This document shows positions 46,001 to 56,983 of a DNA stretch of 64,000 bases, one piece after another. This DNA is from Lindgomyces ingoldianus. Taxonomy: Eukaryota; Ascomycota; Dothideomycetes; Pleosporales; Lindgomycetaceae. The stretch covers positions 62,001 to 126,000 of the forward strand of contig NW_022985169.1 of assembly GCF_010093535.1 (NCBI RefSeq). Direction: 5' to 3'. The position numbers were made by a program, and so were the translations under genes. The notes under the pieces were generated by a model. It did no database searches. It was not told where the DNA came from and saw only the letters and a list, made by a program, of their open reading frames with translations. The stretch's first letter is position 1; every line of letters begins with the position of its first letter.

Positions 46001-48101
46001 GGGTTATCTAGTAATTATATAAATGTTGTATTAAAAGCTTATTAGACTTGTCTTAAAAAAAGACATACAACAAGTTGTAGTAGTTTTAAAAGACTATTAT
46101 TCTTAGGTTAGTATGTTTTTAAAGAGCTAAAGCTTAGTCTATATTAGAAATTATAACTGCGTAGATTTTATAATCTAGTTGTTAAGCTAGGGTTACAAAT
46201 AAAGCAGGTTCTATGTAGTAGATGTCTATTTACTGTTTAAGTCCTAGTTTGTGTTTAAATTAGGTAAGTAAAAGTTCCTTAAAGGCTTTCTTTTCTTTAG
46301 GTTTAAGCAGTTATTAAATTATTTTATATAGCCTATTTTAGTAAAAGGCCTAGCTTATTAGCCTTACTTAGGTAGTTCTTCTCTAGGTTATTAAAAAGTA
46401 GGTCTAGAGACCTTTTATATTAAGTGCTATTTAAGTGTTATTTAGGTATAAGCGTAAGTATATATCTTAGCATTAAAAAGAGTTAAAGTTTAGAACTTAC
46501 TTTTAGTAATTAAAAGCAACCTTATGCTAATACAGCTATAGTTGTCCTAGGATTAGGTTATAATGTTTTGTGTTTATTACATAGAGCTTAATCTGCTTCT
46601 TATAGTGTTAGTAGGTAATTATAATAGTTATAGTATAAAAGATAGAACTTTTTTTAAGTTATTTTCTATTAAATTTAGTTAAGTAAATTATTTAGGTAAG
46701 TAGTGTTAATTAAAAATTTAGTTTATGTGCTAGTTCTTTATTAATGTAACTTATACTATTTACTTCTAAGTTAATAAAAGACTGTATTAGAGCTAATATA
46801 GTTTTTTATTATAAATATATAGGAATATTAACTTAGTACTTCTAGTTATTAGTAGGGGACTTAGCCTATAAGTTAGCAGAGATCTAGTGTTAAATTAGTC
46901 CTAGAGGGCAACTTAGCCCTAGGACAAGCCTTTTTGCAGGCTTCTACTGCTATAGCTGCGGCTATGTTAAGAGTAGCAAGGAGGATTAGAGCTTAAATAC
47001 AAGTTAGAGCCCTTATAAAAATAAGATTAAGATAGTAAGAATCTTTAATAAGTACTAGCAGCGCTACTTATGTAGACTTAAAGAAAAGAAATAAAGCAGT
47101 TTTAAAAAATATAACTATGCTTACTACACTTAAAGTATTAACTTTTTTTTTTATAATTTTTACACTTTTTAGAACTAACTAGAGCATAATTTAAATTAAT
47201 TTTTATTATATTAGAGTCTTTATTTGCAACTGCGCTAGTTTAGAAGTGTATTAGAGCTTGTACAGAGAGGAACTTTATGTTATTATTATAAGTAGTAATT
47301 AGGTTTGCATACGCGTTAAGGTTATTTAGGAGGGGTTCTCCTACTATAGCGCGTTGCAGTTTAGTTAAGAGAGAGTTATGTAAGGCTGTAATTAGACTTA
47401 TCTTATTTAGGCCTATATTAGATGTAAGTTAGTAAAACTTAGTAAAGTGTAAAGTAAAGCTTTTTTTTCTTTATTATAAAGTGTTTAGGCAACTTAGAGC
47501 TATTAACTTTTTATTTAAGTCTTTATAAGTTACTTATAAAAATACTATAAATTAATTTAAGTTAATAATATCTTTATCTATTAGTAAGTTAATTAAGGCT
47601 GTTATATTATAGTTAAGTTAAAAGTAGGCATATAGTAACTAAAAGTGTTTAAAGAGAAATTAGTCTATGTTTTCTTTAAGTTTATATTAAAGCTTGTGTA
47701 AAAAGAAAGGTAGGTCTTTTTGTTTTCTATTAAACAGCAGGGGATTAAGAAGTTAGTTAGATTTTATTACTAAGTTAGAGGGGTTATAAGTTGTAGGCAG
47801 TGTTAGGCAGAAAAGAGTTAAGCTATCTTTAGACTTTTAGGTAAGCTTTAAGGCTAGTAAGTTCTTAGTTCTTACTACTATAACAAGAGTTAAAGTAGAA
47901 ACAGACTGCTTAATAATATAAAGCTGTTTTTTAAAGTCTTTTTAAAAAGCTTTAAAGCTTATAATATAGCAGCTTTTCTATAAAGTAAGCGCTTTTTAGA
48001 AAGCTTTTTAGCTTACTTTAATAGCTTAAAGTTATGTAAGTACTAAGCTTATTAGATTAGATTTAGAGGCTATTTTTAGCTAAGGTTTTAACATAATGTA
48101 A

Positions 48102-48419
48102 TATTATAATTATGCATAAGTAAGGTTATAAAGCTTTACAAAGGTCTAGTTTAATTACTACGTAAGGTATTATAGTAGGTACAAGACATTATATAAGAAA
48201 TAAAAAGGTTTAGGAGAAAATTAGTAATTAAATACTTAGCTTAGAAGTCTAAGCGCTTTAGGTATAAATTAAGCCTGTTCTAGGTTTAGTTAGTGTTAAG
48301 GCAGTTTATGCTTAAGTTTATGTCTGTGTTGTGTTGTGTTTGTGTCAGACGTGCACTAATAATACTCTAGTACGCGTCTGATACAGTTATGTCTGGGATC
48401 CGGGGAGGATACCGTGACA
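48102..48419 (-). repeat. LTR of gypsy copy 1 (right; 5' LTR in element sense)
   Basis: The LTR is 318 bp. Its inner end is RIP-mutated (TATTATAATTATGC for TGTCACGATTGTGC), and its outer end is intact (GGGGAGGATACCGTGACA). Confidence 0.88.
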
Positions 48420-48556
48420 ATAATGCTTTATAAACATACTAGGCTAGTTTATGCTAGTATAGCCTAGATTACACTTAGTGTGTAAAGAATTAGCTATATT
48501 AGCTATAGCTACTAGCTAAAAAAATTCTCTATATATTTATATAAAAGCACTGTAAA

Positions 48557-48874
48557 TGTCACGATTGTGCACGAGTAAGGTTATAGAGCTTCACAGAGGT
48601 CTAGTTTAATTACTACGTAAGGTATTATAGTAGGTATAAGACGTTGTGTAAGGAACAGAAAAGTTTAAAAGGAAATTAGTAATTAAATACTTAGCTTAAA
48701 AGTCTAAGCGCTTTAAGTATAAATTAAGCTTATTTTAAGTTTAGTTAGTGTTAAGGTAGTTTATGCTTAAGTTTATGTCTATGTTATGTTATGTTTATGT
48801 TAGACGTGCACTAATAATACTCTAGTACATGTCTAATATAGTTATGTCTAGGATCTAGGGAGAATACTGTAACA
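48557..48874 (-). repeat. left LTR of gypsy copy 2
   Basis: The LTR is 318 bp, with the unmutated outer end TGTCACGATTGTGCACG, the same length as in copy 1. Confidence 0.87.
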
Positions 48875-51800
48875 GTACTCCCCTCCTTATTAGGAAAGAA
48901 ATCCTTTACATTAGTAGTTCTAGCATTAAGTTGTTTTTATTAGAGTATAAGTTTAGTTTAAATAAGTATTAGGCGTAGAATTAAGTTACTGCAGAGTTCT
49001 TTTATAGGGCTTTTACAGGTTCTTATAATAGTTTATTATATCTAGTTTATTTTATAAAGTATTTATAAATACATTTTTTTTATTAAACTAGATTTATTTA
49101 ATGTCTTTTATAACATATTTTAGTTTATTATTTATAATAATAGGTTTAGGTAGTAGGTTTAGCTGTCTAGGTAGATAGTTAGATTTAAAGGCTGCTTAGC
49201 ACAACAACAATACATAGAACACAGGGTGTATCTTTATGCTGTTAGGTAGGATTAATTAGTAAGCATATAATAAGACTATATAAGCTACTATAAAGGGGCT
49301 AAAGTTTTTCTAATTAAGTTTTTTTAATTATTAGTTTATTTAAATATTTCTAGCGTCTAGCTAGACCTTCTTGCTAGCTACATACATAGGGGCAGGGGTT
49401 TAAAATTAGTTTATGTACTTTTATTAAAAAGCTTAAGCCTATGTAAGCTTTTTATAAATATATTTAAATATATTTTAGATTTTATTAATAAGTCTATTTA
49501 CATTTATTACTTATATAAATTAATAAGTTAGTTAAGAGGTATTTAAAAGTAGTTTAAATTCTATTTAAAGGTAGTATTTATAGTTTGCTAAGAATAAAGA
49601 TACTTATGTTAATTTAGATATTATGTTATTAGCTTTAAACTATGCTATAGCTAACTATTTTACCTAGTTATCTTACTAGTAGTTTATATACACTTATAAG
49701 ACTTATTTTATTACAGTATTTATGTTTTTAGTCTAGCTGTTAGTCTCTAGGTAAAAAGCTATAAATAGATAAAGGACAATTTAAAGCTATTTACAGAGTT
49801 TATCTTAGAAGGCTAAGACAAACTACGTACCTCTGTCTAATATAATTATGTTAGGCAGGCTATAGTAAACTTATATGTATTAGTAGAATAACTAGGCTAT
49901 ATTAGGGGCAGTTATAAAGAAACATAGTATTAGGTGTTAATACTTAGTTAAGTAATTAATAACTACTATAATATTTATATACTCTTTAAATAAAAGTAGG
50001 TTTATAATAAAATTAATTAATATGTCTTTTTAAGCTTATTTAAGGATTAGGAGTAGTTTAAGCAGGCTATTATACTTTTTTTAAAAGGCCTTTACTTTAC
50101 AGCAAGTATAGCAACATAATACGTATTAGCGTACAGTATAGAACATGCAGGGCTAGTAGTACTCTCTCTATAGTAGGTTAAGAGTCTTTCCTCTGCCTAG
50201 GTGTTCTCTAATAGGCAAGTTATATATAATTTAGAGTAGTTTAATTCTTAGTTTATTAGAATTAAAAATTATAAGTTAGTTATAGTAATATAGCTTACTA
50301 TTTTAGTTTTTATAGTTAGCTAGTGTTACTTTTTTTAACTAACTAGCGCTGTTTTAAAGCAGGTTTAAAGTTTCTTAAATAAATTTATTATTTAAATACT
50401 TATTAGTAATAATTTAATTAATTATTTAATTTGTTTTATTTAGGTTAAAGTTTAAAAATAGCTTAAGTTAAAGTAAAGTTTAGTGTTAAGCCTTTTACAC
50501 TTTTTTTTAAGCAGGGATGTCTTAAGATTGCTTTATAAAAGCATCTAGTTTCCCTTTATTTTAACTAGAATAATAAGTAATCTTAAAATTAAAATAAGAT
50601 AAGTATTTAAACTAATAAGCTTATTAGTAGCTAAGTTATTTTATAGTTATAAAGTACTATAAGTTCTTATAGTTAAATAAAACTTATATTAGATGTGCTG
50701 CACTTTCTAGTTTAGGTTGCTATTATTTAAAGTAGTATACTATAGTAAGTAATTCTTTGTTATAGATCTTATAATTACCTTTTATAAGACTTATTTTTTT
50801 TTAAAAAGTATGCAATAGGCCTAATAGTCCTGTCTAGCTTAGTCTAGAAAAAAACTTCTGCTACTATGTAGTCTAAGGCATTAGCTTCTACAAGTATTAG
50901 TAGTTTAAAGTTAAAGTAGTAGAGTATTAGAGCTTTAGTAAAGGCTTTTTTTAGCTAGTTAAAGAACTATTAGTAATTTAAGTTAAAGTTAAATTAAATT
51001 TTTTTTTTAGTAAGTGTAATTATAAAGCTTACTTACTATAAAAAGTTGTTAATAAATTATTAGTAAAAGTTAGTAAATTTTATAAAAGCTTAAACATCTT
51101 TTACATTCTTTAAGTATTGCTAATCTAGCACAGTCTAAACCTTAATAGAGTCTATTTAGATGCTATTTATAAAGATTACATATCTTAAATATGTAACCTT
51201 TAATTAGTAGAACTTACATTTGTCTACATTAAGTTGCAGACCTGCTTCTTTTATAGCCTTTAGCACTAGGCGTACATGCTGTTTATGCTCTAAAAGGCTA
51301 TTACTGTAAATTAGAATATTATTAATATACATAGTGCAGAACATGTCTAGGTAGGGTTAGAGCAAGTTATTTACAAAATGTTAAAAAGTACTAGGCGCGT
51401 TAGCTAAGCTAAAGGGCATTACTAAGTACTTAAATAGTCTATATTAGGTCTAAAACACTATTAGCTACTTATTACCCTTTACTATTTTTAGCTTATTAAA
51501 GGCAGTAATAATATCTAACTTTATAAAATACTTTACTTTACTTAGTTAGCTTAAAGTTTCCTATAAAAAGGGAATTAAGTATTAGTTTTTAATAGTAATA
51601 GCATTTAGTCTTTAGTAGTTAACATAGAATTAGAGCTTACTTTTAAGTTTTTTTATAAATAGTATAAGTAATACTACTAGTAAAAAGCTAGCTTAAATAA
51701 ACTTTTTTTTAAGTTTTTATTAAAATATTTTTAAAGCACTTTTAATTTATTTAGTAATATTCTATATAGTAGTTTATAACTAGGTTGTTTACTAAGCTTA

Positions 51801-53899
51801 AAAGTTATCTAGTAATTATATAAATGTTATATTAAAAGCTTATTAGACTTATCTTAAAAAAAACATGTAATAAGTTATAGTAGTCTTAAAAGACTATTAT
51901 TCTTAAGTTAGTGTGTTTTTAGGGAGCTAAAGCTTAGTCTATATTAGAAATTATAACTGCGTAGATTTTGTAATTTAGTTATTAAGCTAGAGTTACAAAT
52001 AGAGCAGGTTCTATATAGCAGATGTCTATCTGCTGTTTAAGTCCTAGTTTATGTTTAAATTAAGTAAGTAAAATTTTTTTAAAAGCTTTTTTTTCTTTAA
52101 GTTTAAGTAGTTATTAAATTATTTTATATAGCTTATCTTAGTAAAAGGCCTAGCTTATTAGCCTTACTTAGGTAGTTCTTCTCTAGGTTATTAGAGAGTA
52201 AGTCTAAAAACTTTCTATATTAAGTGCTACTTAGGTGTTGTTTAAGTGTAAGCATAAGCATATATCTTAGCATTAAAAAAAGTTAAAGTTTAAAACTTAC
52301 TTTTAGTAATTAAAAGTAACCTTATGCTAATATAGCTATAGTTGTCCTAAAATTAGGTTATAATGTCCTGTGTTTATTACATAGAGCTTAATCTGCTCCT
52401 TATAGTGTTAGTAAGTAATTATAATAGTTATAGTACAGAAAATAAAACCTTTTTTAAGTTATTTTTTATTAAATCTAGTTAAGTAAATTATTTAAGTAAG
52501 TAGTGTTAATTAAAAATTTAGTTTACACACTAGTTCTTTATTAATGTAACCTATGCTATTTACTTTTAAGTTAATAAGAGCCTATATTAAAGCTAATATA
52601 ATTTTTTATTATAAATATATAAAAATATTAACTTAGTACTTTTAGTTATTAGTAGGGGACTTAGCCTATAGGTTAGCAAAGATCTAGTGTTAAATTAGTT
52701 CTAAAGAGCAACTTAGCCCTAGAACAAGCCTTTTTATAGGCTTTTACTGCTATAGCTGTAGCTATGTTAAAAGTAGCAAGAGGGATTAAAGCTTAAATAT
52801 AAGTTAAAGCCCTTATAAAAATAAAATTAAAATAGTAAAGATCTTTAATAAGTGCTAGCAGCACTACTTACATAGACTTAAAAAAGAGAAATAAAGTAGT
52901 TTTAAAAAATATAACTATGCTTACTGCACTTAAAGTATTAACTTTTTTTTTTATAATTTTTACACTTTTTAGAACTAACTAAAGCATAATTTAAATTAAT
53001 TTTTATTATATTAAAGTTCTTATTTACAACTGCGCTAGTTTAGGGGCGTATTAAAGCTTGTACAGAGAGGAACTTTATATTATTATTATAGGTAGTAATT
53101 AAGTTTACATACGCATTAAGGTTATTTAAAAGGGGTTTTCCTACTATAGCGTGTTACAGTTTAGTTAAGAGAGAGTTATATAAAGCTGTAATTAGACTTA
53201 TCTTATTTAGGCCTATATTAAATGCAAGTTAGTAAAACTTAGTAAAGTGTAAAGTAAAGCTTTTTTTTTTATTATAAAGTGTTTAGGTAACTTTAAGCTA
53301 TTAACTTTTTATTTAAGTTTTTATAAGTTACTTATAAAAACACTATAAATTAATCTAAGTTAATAATATTCTTATTTATTAGTAAGTTAATTAAGGCTGT
53401 TATGTTATAGTTAAGTTAAAAGTAGGCATATAGTAACTAAAAGTGTTTAAAAAAAAATTAGTCTATATTTTTTTTAAGTTTATATTAAAGCTTATGTAAA
53501 AAAAAAGGTAGGTCTTTCTATTTTCTATTAAATAGTAAAGGATTAAAGAGTTAGTTAGATTTTATTACTAAGTTAAAAAAGTTATAAGTTATAAGTAGTA
53601 TTAGGTAGAAGAAAGTTAAGCTATCTTTAGACTTCTAGGTAAGCTTTAAAGCTAGTAAGTTCTTAGTTCCTACTACTATAATAAAAGTTAAGGCAGAAAT
53701 AGACTACTTAATAATGTAAAGCTATTTTTTAAAGTTCTTTTAAAAAGCTTTAAAGCTTACAACATAGCAGCTTTTTTATAAAGTAAGCGCTTTTTAGAAA
53801 GCTTTTTAGCTTACTTTAATAGCTTAAAGTTATATAAGTACTAAGCTTATTAAATTAGATTTAAAAGCTATTCTTAGCTAAAGTTTTAACATAACATAA

Positions 53900-54191
53900 T
53901 GTTATAATTATGCATAAGTAAGNNNNNNNNNNNNNNNNNNNNNNNNNNNNNNNTAAGACATTATGTAAGAAATAAAAAGGTTTAAAAAGAAATTAGTAAT
54001 TAAATACTTAGCTTAAAAGTCTAAGCGCTTTAAGTATAAATTAAGCCTATTCTAGGTTTAGTTAGTGTTAAGGCAGTTTATGCTTAAGTTTATGTCTGTG
54101 TTGTGTTGTGTTTATGTTAGACGTGCACTAATAATACTCTAGTACGCGTCTAATACAGTTATGTCTGGGATCCGGGGAGGATACCGTGACA
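53900..54191 (-). repeat. right LTR of gypsy copy 2 (contains gap)
   Basis: It begins TGTTATAATTATGC and ends GATACCGTGACA. It measures 292 bp, including 31 N, against 318 bp in the other three LTRs. Confidence 0.85.
53923..53953. other. assembly gap, 31 N
   Basis: By alignment to the other LTRs, 57 bases should lie between the flanking TAAG and TAAGAC (CAAGAC), so the gap is 26 bp longer than shown. Confidence 0.85.
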
Positions 54192-55446
54192 GTAAAGCAG
54201 GAAGCATAAAGCGTAGAAGAGAGTATAGGATAGTATTAATAGACAAATCTCTAAGGAGACTTAGGGGTTCATAAGAGGATATATATATATATGTGCTAGG
54301 GCACGTGACAGGACGTCATGTGCCTAAGGCCAGGCTAAGAGCTCTCTAGAGAGAGTCTAAGGCATGTCTAAGTTAACTGTGACAATTTAGCTCAAGTATA
54401 TACTTAATAATTACTTACTTTTTATTATTATTTAGCTTTTATAAGTTAGCTATAACATTAGCTTATAAAAGTTATTTATTATTTTTTAAAAGACTGTATA
54501 TATAGCTATAGTATATTACTTAAAAAGTGTTATATTTCTATTAAAAGCTTAGAGTATAAGCTATATTTGTCGGTTGACCTGGGTTCGATCGAACGAACGT
54601 ACGCCCAAGGGGCGTACTAAGAGGTAAGTAGGCAAAGATCTTCTTATTATTAACTACTGCCCTCTCTCTTTATACAAAGAAAGAGGGCTTTTAAGTACAC
54701 ATAGCCTCTAACACATAGGCTAGATAGCTAATGTTTTAGGCAACCTAATTTAGCTATACGCGTGTACAGACATAAGTGTACTTACATATAAACACTAGTA
54801 ACTTTTTACTTTTATAAAGTTACTTACTTATCTATATATTAATTTTACTTTTTTTTTTTTTTTTTTTACTTTTTTTTTTTCTTTTTTAAAGCTAACTTTT
54901 AATACCTTTTTTATTTATAATATCCTCTAGCTTCTTAGCCTGCGTATAATTTGCCTTCCTTCTAGAATAGTGCCTGTGCTCTGCGTAGGCAAGCAATAGC
55001 TCTCACCTAATTACATAGAGAAGGAGGTTAAAATTATGTGTTATTTATCTCTAAAAGTTATTATCTTATAGTGTGTACTCCCTTTTAGCTATCTTATAAC
55101 GCATGTTAATTAAGATGTATACTGTGTATAAGCATTATTATAGTTATATAAAGTTTATATTTATGTTAAGATAATTATTTTTTATAAGGTAAAAGTTTAC
55201 TTCTTTATGTAAGACTGTTTTTAATATATAAGTAACCCTTAATAACTCTTTATATAACCACAGAGGTTCTATAGCTAAGGTAGGGGGTGGGAGGTGTAAG
55301 GTGTTAGGGGTGCCCTTTGTGCAGGCAACTAGAGGGGGTATTAGTAGTAGACTGCCTTTGTGCAGGCAGTTAGTCCTTAGGGTAAAGAGGAGGTGTGTTA
55401 ACTAATTAATTACTTCTTATATAAGTAATTAATTAAGGGGGTTGTT

Positions 55447-55650
55447 AATTAACAATTGCCCTCTGTGCAGGCAATTAATCCCTAGAGAGGGGGGGGAGGT
55501 GTTAGTTAATTACCTTTTATGCAAGTGATTAATCCCTAGGGGGGGGGAGGTGTTAGTTAATCGCCTTTCGTGCGAGCAATTAATCCCTAGAGGGGGGGAG
55601 GTGTTAGTTAATCGCCTTTTGTGCAAGCAATTAATCCCTAGGGGGGGGGA
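55447..55650 (+). repeat. 51-bp tandem repeat, about four units, with G-runs
   Basis: GGTGTTAG starts at 55498, 55549, 55600 and 55651, exactly 51 bp apart. Each unit holds a TTAATCGCC-like block, TGCAAGCAATTAATCCCTAG and then 7-10 G. Diverged units precede the array from about 55290. Confidence 0.85.
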
Positions 55651-55930
55651 GGTGTTAGGTGCTAGTTGCGTTTGTACGGCGGTTGTCTAGGTAGTGGTGG
55701 TTGACTGTACGGTGGCTCTCGAAGAGCGAGCTGTTGTGCGGAGTAGCAGGTTGGCTCCAGGGCAGGGGCTAGTTGCTTGTTTGTACAGCTGTCGGGAGAG
55801 GGGGGGGGGGCTAGTTGCGTTCATACAGCTGTTGTCTAGGGGGGGGGGTGGGTGGTGCTGGTTGTGTGTTCGTACGGCCGTTCTCAGGGGGGGGTGTTGG
55901 CGAGGCGGGCTGCTAATGAGGAGCCTCCTC

Positions 55931-56316
55931 TGCGTAGCTACGCACACAGTAGGTTTCTAATTATGCGGCCTGTATTATCTCCTCTGCGTGGCTACGCACG
56001 CAGTAGGCAAGTAGTTGCACAGCCTGTGTTAACAGGAAGCTCTAGAGCGCATAAAGGCTTAGTAGTAAGCCCTCTCTGCGTAGCTACGCACACAGCAGGT
56101 TACTAATCTTATCTTTGTGCAATTAGTTAATCTAGAAGCGCGCATAAGGCTTGCTTACCCCTTTCTGTGTAGCTACACATATAGTAAATGTAAGCTTCTT
56201 TGTACCTTCTTTATGTAGCTATGCACGCAGTAGGTGTAAGCTTTTTATATAGTAGCAGTTTTATTAATCCTTACAAATCTATTTATTAAGGACAATATCC
56301 TTTGCGTAGCTACACA
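55931..56316. repeat. six dispersed copies of the palindrome TGCGTAGCTACGCA
   Basis: Copies start at 55931, 55985, 56077, 56166, 56212 and 56303, most preceded by CCTC or TTC and followed by CACGCAGTAGG or a variant. Spacing is 46-92 bp. The last three copies show C-to-T or G-to-A changes. Confidence 0.85.
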
Positions 56317-56706
56317 CGTAGTAAATAGTTTATTAATAAACTAATTAGTGTTAGTTAACCTAGGTTTAATTAAACAAACATACGCCTAAAAGGCGTACTA
56401 AGAGGTAAGTAAGCAAAGATTTTTTTATTATTAACTACTGCCTTCTCTTTTTATATAAAGAAAGAGGGCTCTTAAGTACACATAGCCCCTAACGCACAGG
56501 CTAGATAGCCAACGTTTTAGGCAACCTAATTCAGCCGTACGCGTGTACGGACACAGCTGTACTTACGTACAGACAATATTTAACATTTTTTAATACATCT
56601 AAATAGTGTTGTTAGAAATGCATTAGTAGAAAAAAAGTAGTTTAGTGTATTCTTAGTAAAAGTAAGCAACTTAGGCGTGCAAGCGACTCGCCTATAGTGT
56701 ATGTTA

Positions 56707-56966
56707 ATAAAAAAAAAGTAAAAAATTAAGTATAAGCTAAAATAAGTAAGCTATTCTAAAGGCGCTATAAATAGTGCAATTAGACTAGGCATAATGCATA
56801 AATGTGTAAGCAAGAAGTAGAAGTAGTCTCTAAATAATATTCTAGGCTGTATTGTACTATACAGTGCTAGAGCAGGTTTTTATAGGCTATAATAGAGTGC
56901 GTTATAGTGTGGTCTTGGCAAAAGTAAGTAACTTAGAGGTGTGAGCAACTCGCCTGTAGGGTACGT
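56707..56966 (+). mobile_element. 3' end fragment of a pogo/Fot-type element
   Basis: The sequence matches the 3' terminal 260 bp of the element at 36784-38648, including the CCHC knuckle relic, and ends GGGTACGT-TA. Its left part is missing, apparently truncated where the large foldback element now ends. Confidence 0.7.
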
Positions 56967-56983
56967 TAATATAAAAAACTATA

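Larger units (their letters stand above)
42756..48419 (-). mobile_element. Ty3/gypsy LTR retrotransposon copy 1, RIP-degraded
   Basis: The 5,664-bp element has 318-bp LTRs at 42756-43073 and 48102-48419 and a 5-bp target duplication, ATAAT. A polypyrimidine run just inside the left LTR (about 43076-43086) is the polypurine tract of the minus strand, so transcription ran leftwards. On the minus strand at about 45390-45740 the reverse transcriptase is readable in one frame: KLDI, LFKYLVMLFSLANTPSTF, and a decayed YIDD box (YINNILIYS). RNase H lies further left. The coding sequence is full of stops from C-to-T / G-to-A changes, so the element is dead. Confidence 0.88.
48557..54191 (-). mobile_element. 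Ty3/gypsy LTR retrotransposon copy 2, RIP-degraded
   Basis: The same family, orientation and layout as the element at 42756-48419 apply here. LTRs are at 48557-48874 and 53900-54191, and the target duplication is GTAAA (48552-48556 and 54192-54196). The reverse transcriptase region lies at about 51180-51540 on the minus strand. The two copies differ mainly by independent transitions. The right LTR contains the assembly gap. Confidence 0.87.
48540..54384. mobile_element. 205-bp LTR split by gypsy copy 2
   Basis: ATTTA at 48535-48539 and 54385-54389 flanks an insert whose own sequence is 48540-48556 plus 54197-54384, 205 bp in total. It ends in GTGACA. The left end reads TA, probably TG before RIP. 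It contains an ATATATATATAT stretch and a GGGCACGTGAC motif. Gypsy copy 2 landed 17 bp inside it. Confidence 0.65.
54568..56575. mobile_element. 2.0-kb non-autonomous LTR element (LARD/TRIM-like) with internal tandem repeats
   Basis: LTRs of 227 bp at 54568-54794 and 56349-56575 begin TGTCGGTTGACC (TGTTAGTTAACC on the right) and end in ACA. The target duplication is ATATT (54563-54567 and 56576-56580). The 1,554-bp interior has no transposon protein motif in any frame. It holds a long poly-T block near 54850-54890, a G-rich 51-bp tandem array and a palindrome array. The element sits in RIP-degraded DNA, yet its centre (about 55260-56110) is GC-rich. Confidence 0.8.
40309..56704. mobile_element. 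foldback pogo derivative acting as a nest for many insertions
   Basis: Both ends carry the same 5'-type end of the pogo family (TA-ACGTACTC... and ...GTGTATGT-TA), in inverted orientation. The shared arm continues inward for several hundred bp on each side. There is no 3' zinc-knuckle end, so the element is a hairpin-like derivative rather than a full copy. After subtracting its inserts its own sequence is close to that of the smaller foldback at 40692-41923. The inserts are each recognised by target duplications: AAACT, TA, TAACT, ATAAT, ATTTA and ATATT. Confidence 0.7.

Noticed and set aside
55687..56106. Overlapping open frames of 84-88 codons on both strands
   Set aside because: They lie entirely in G-rich and palindromic repeats of an LTR element, so their openness comes from repetitive composition.
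55447..56316. CRISPR-like spacing of short repeats
   Set aside because: The 51-bp units are back-to-back tandem repeats without unique spacers, the palindromes are irregularly spaced inside an LTR element, and the genome is eukaryotic.
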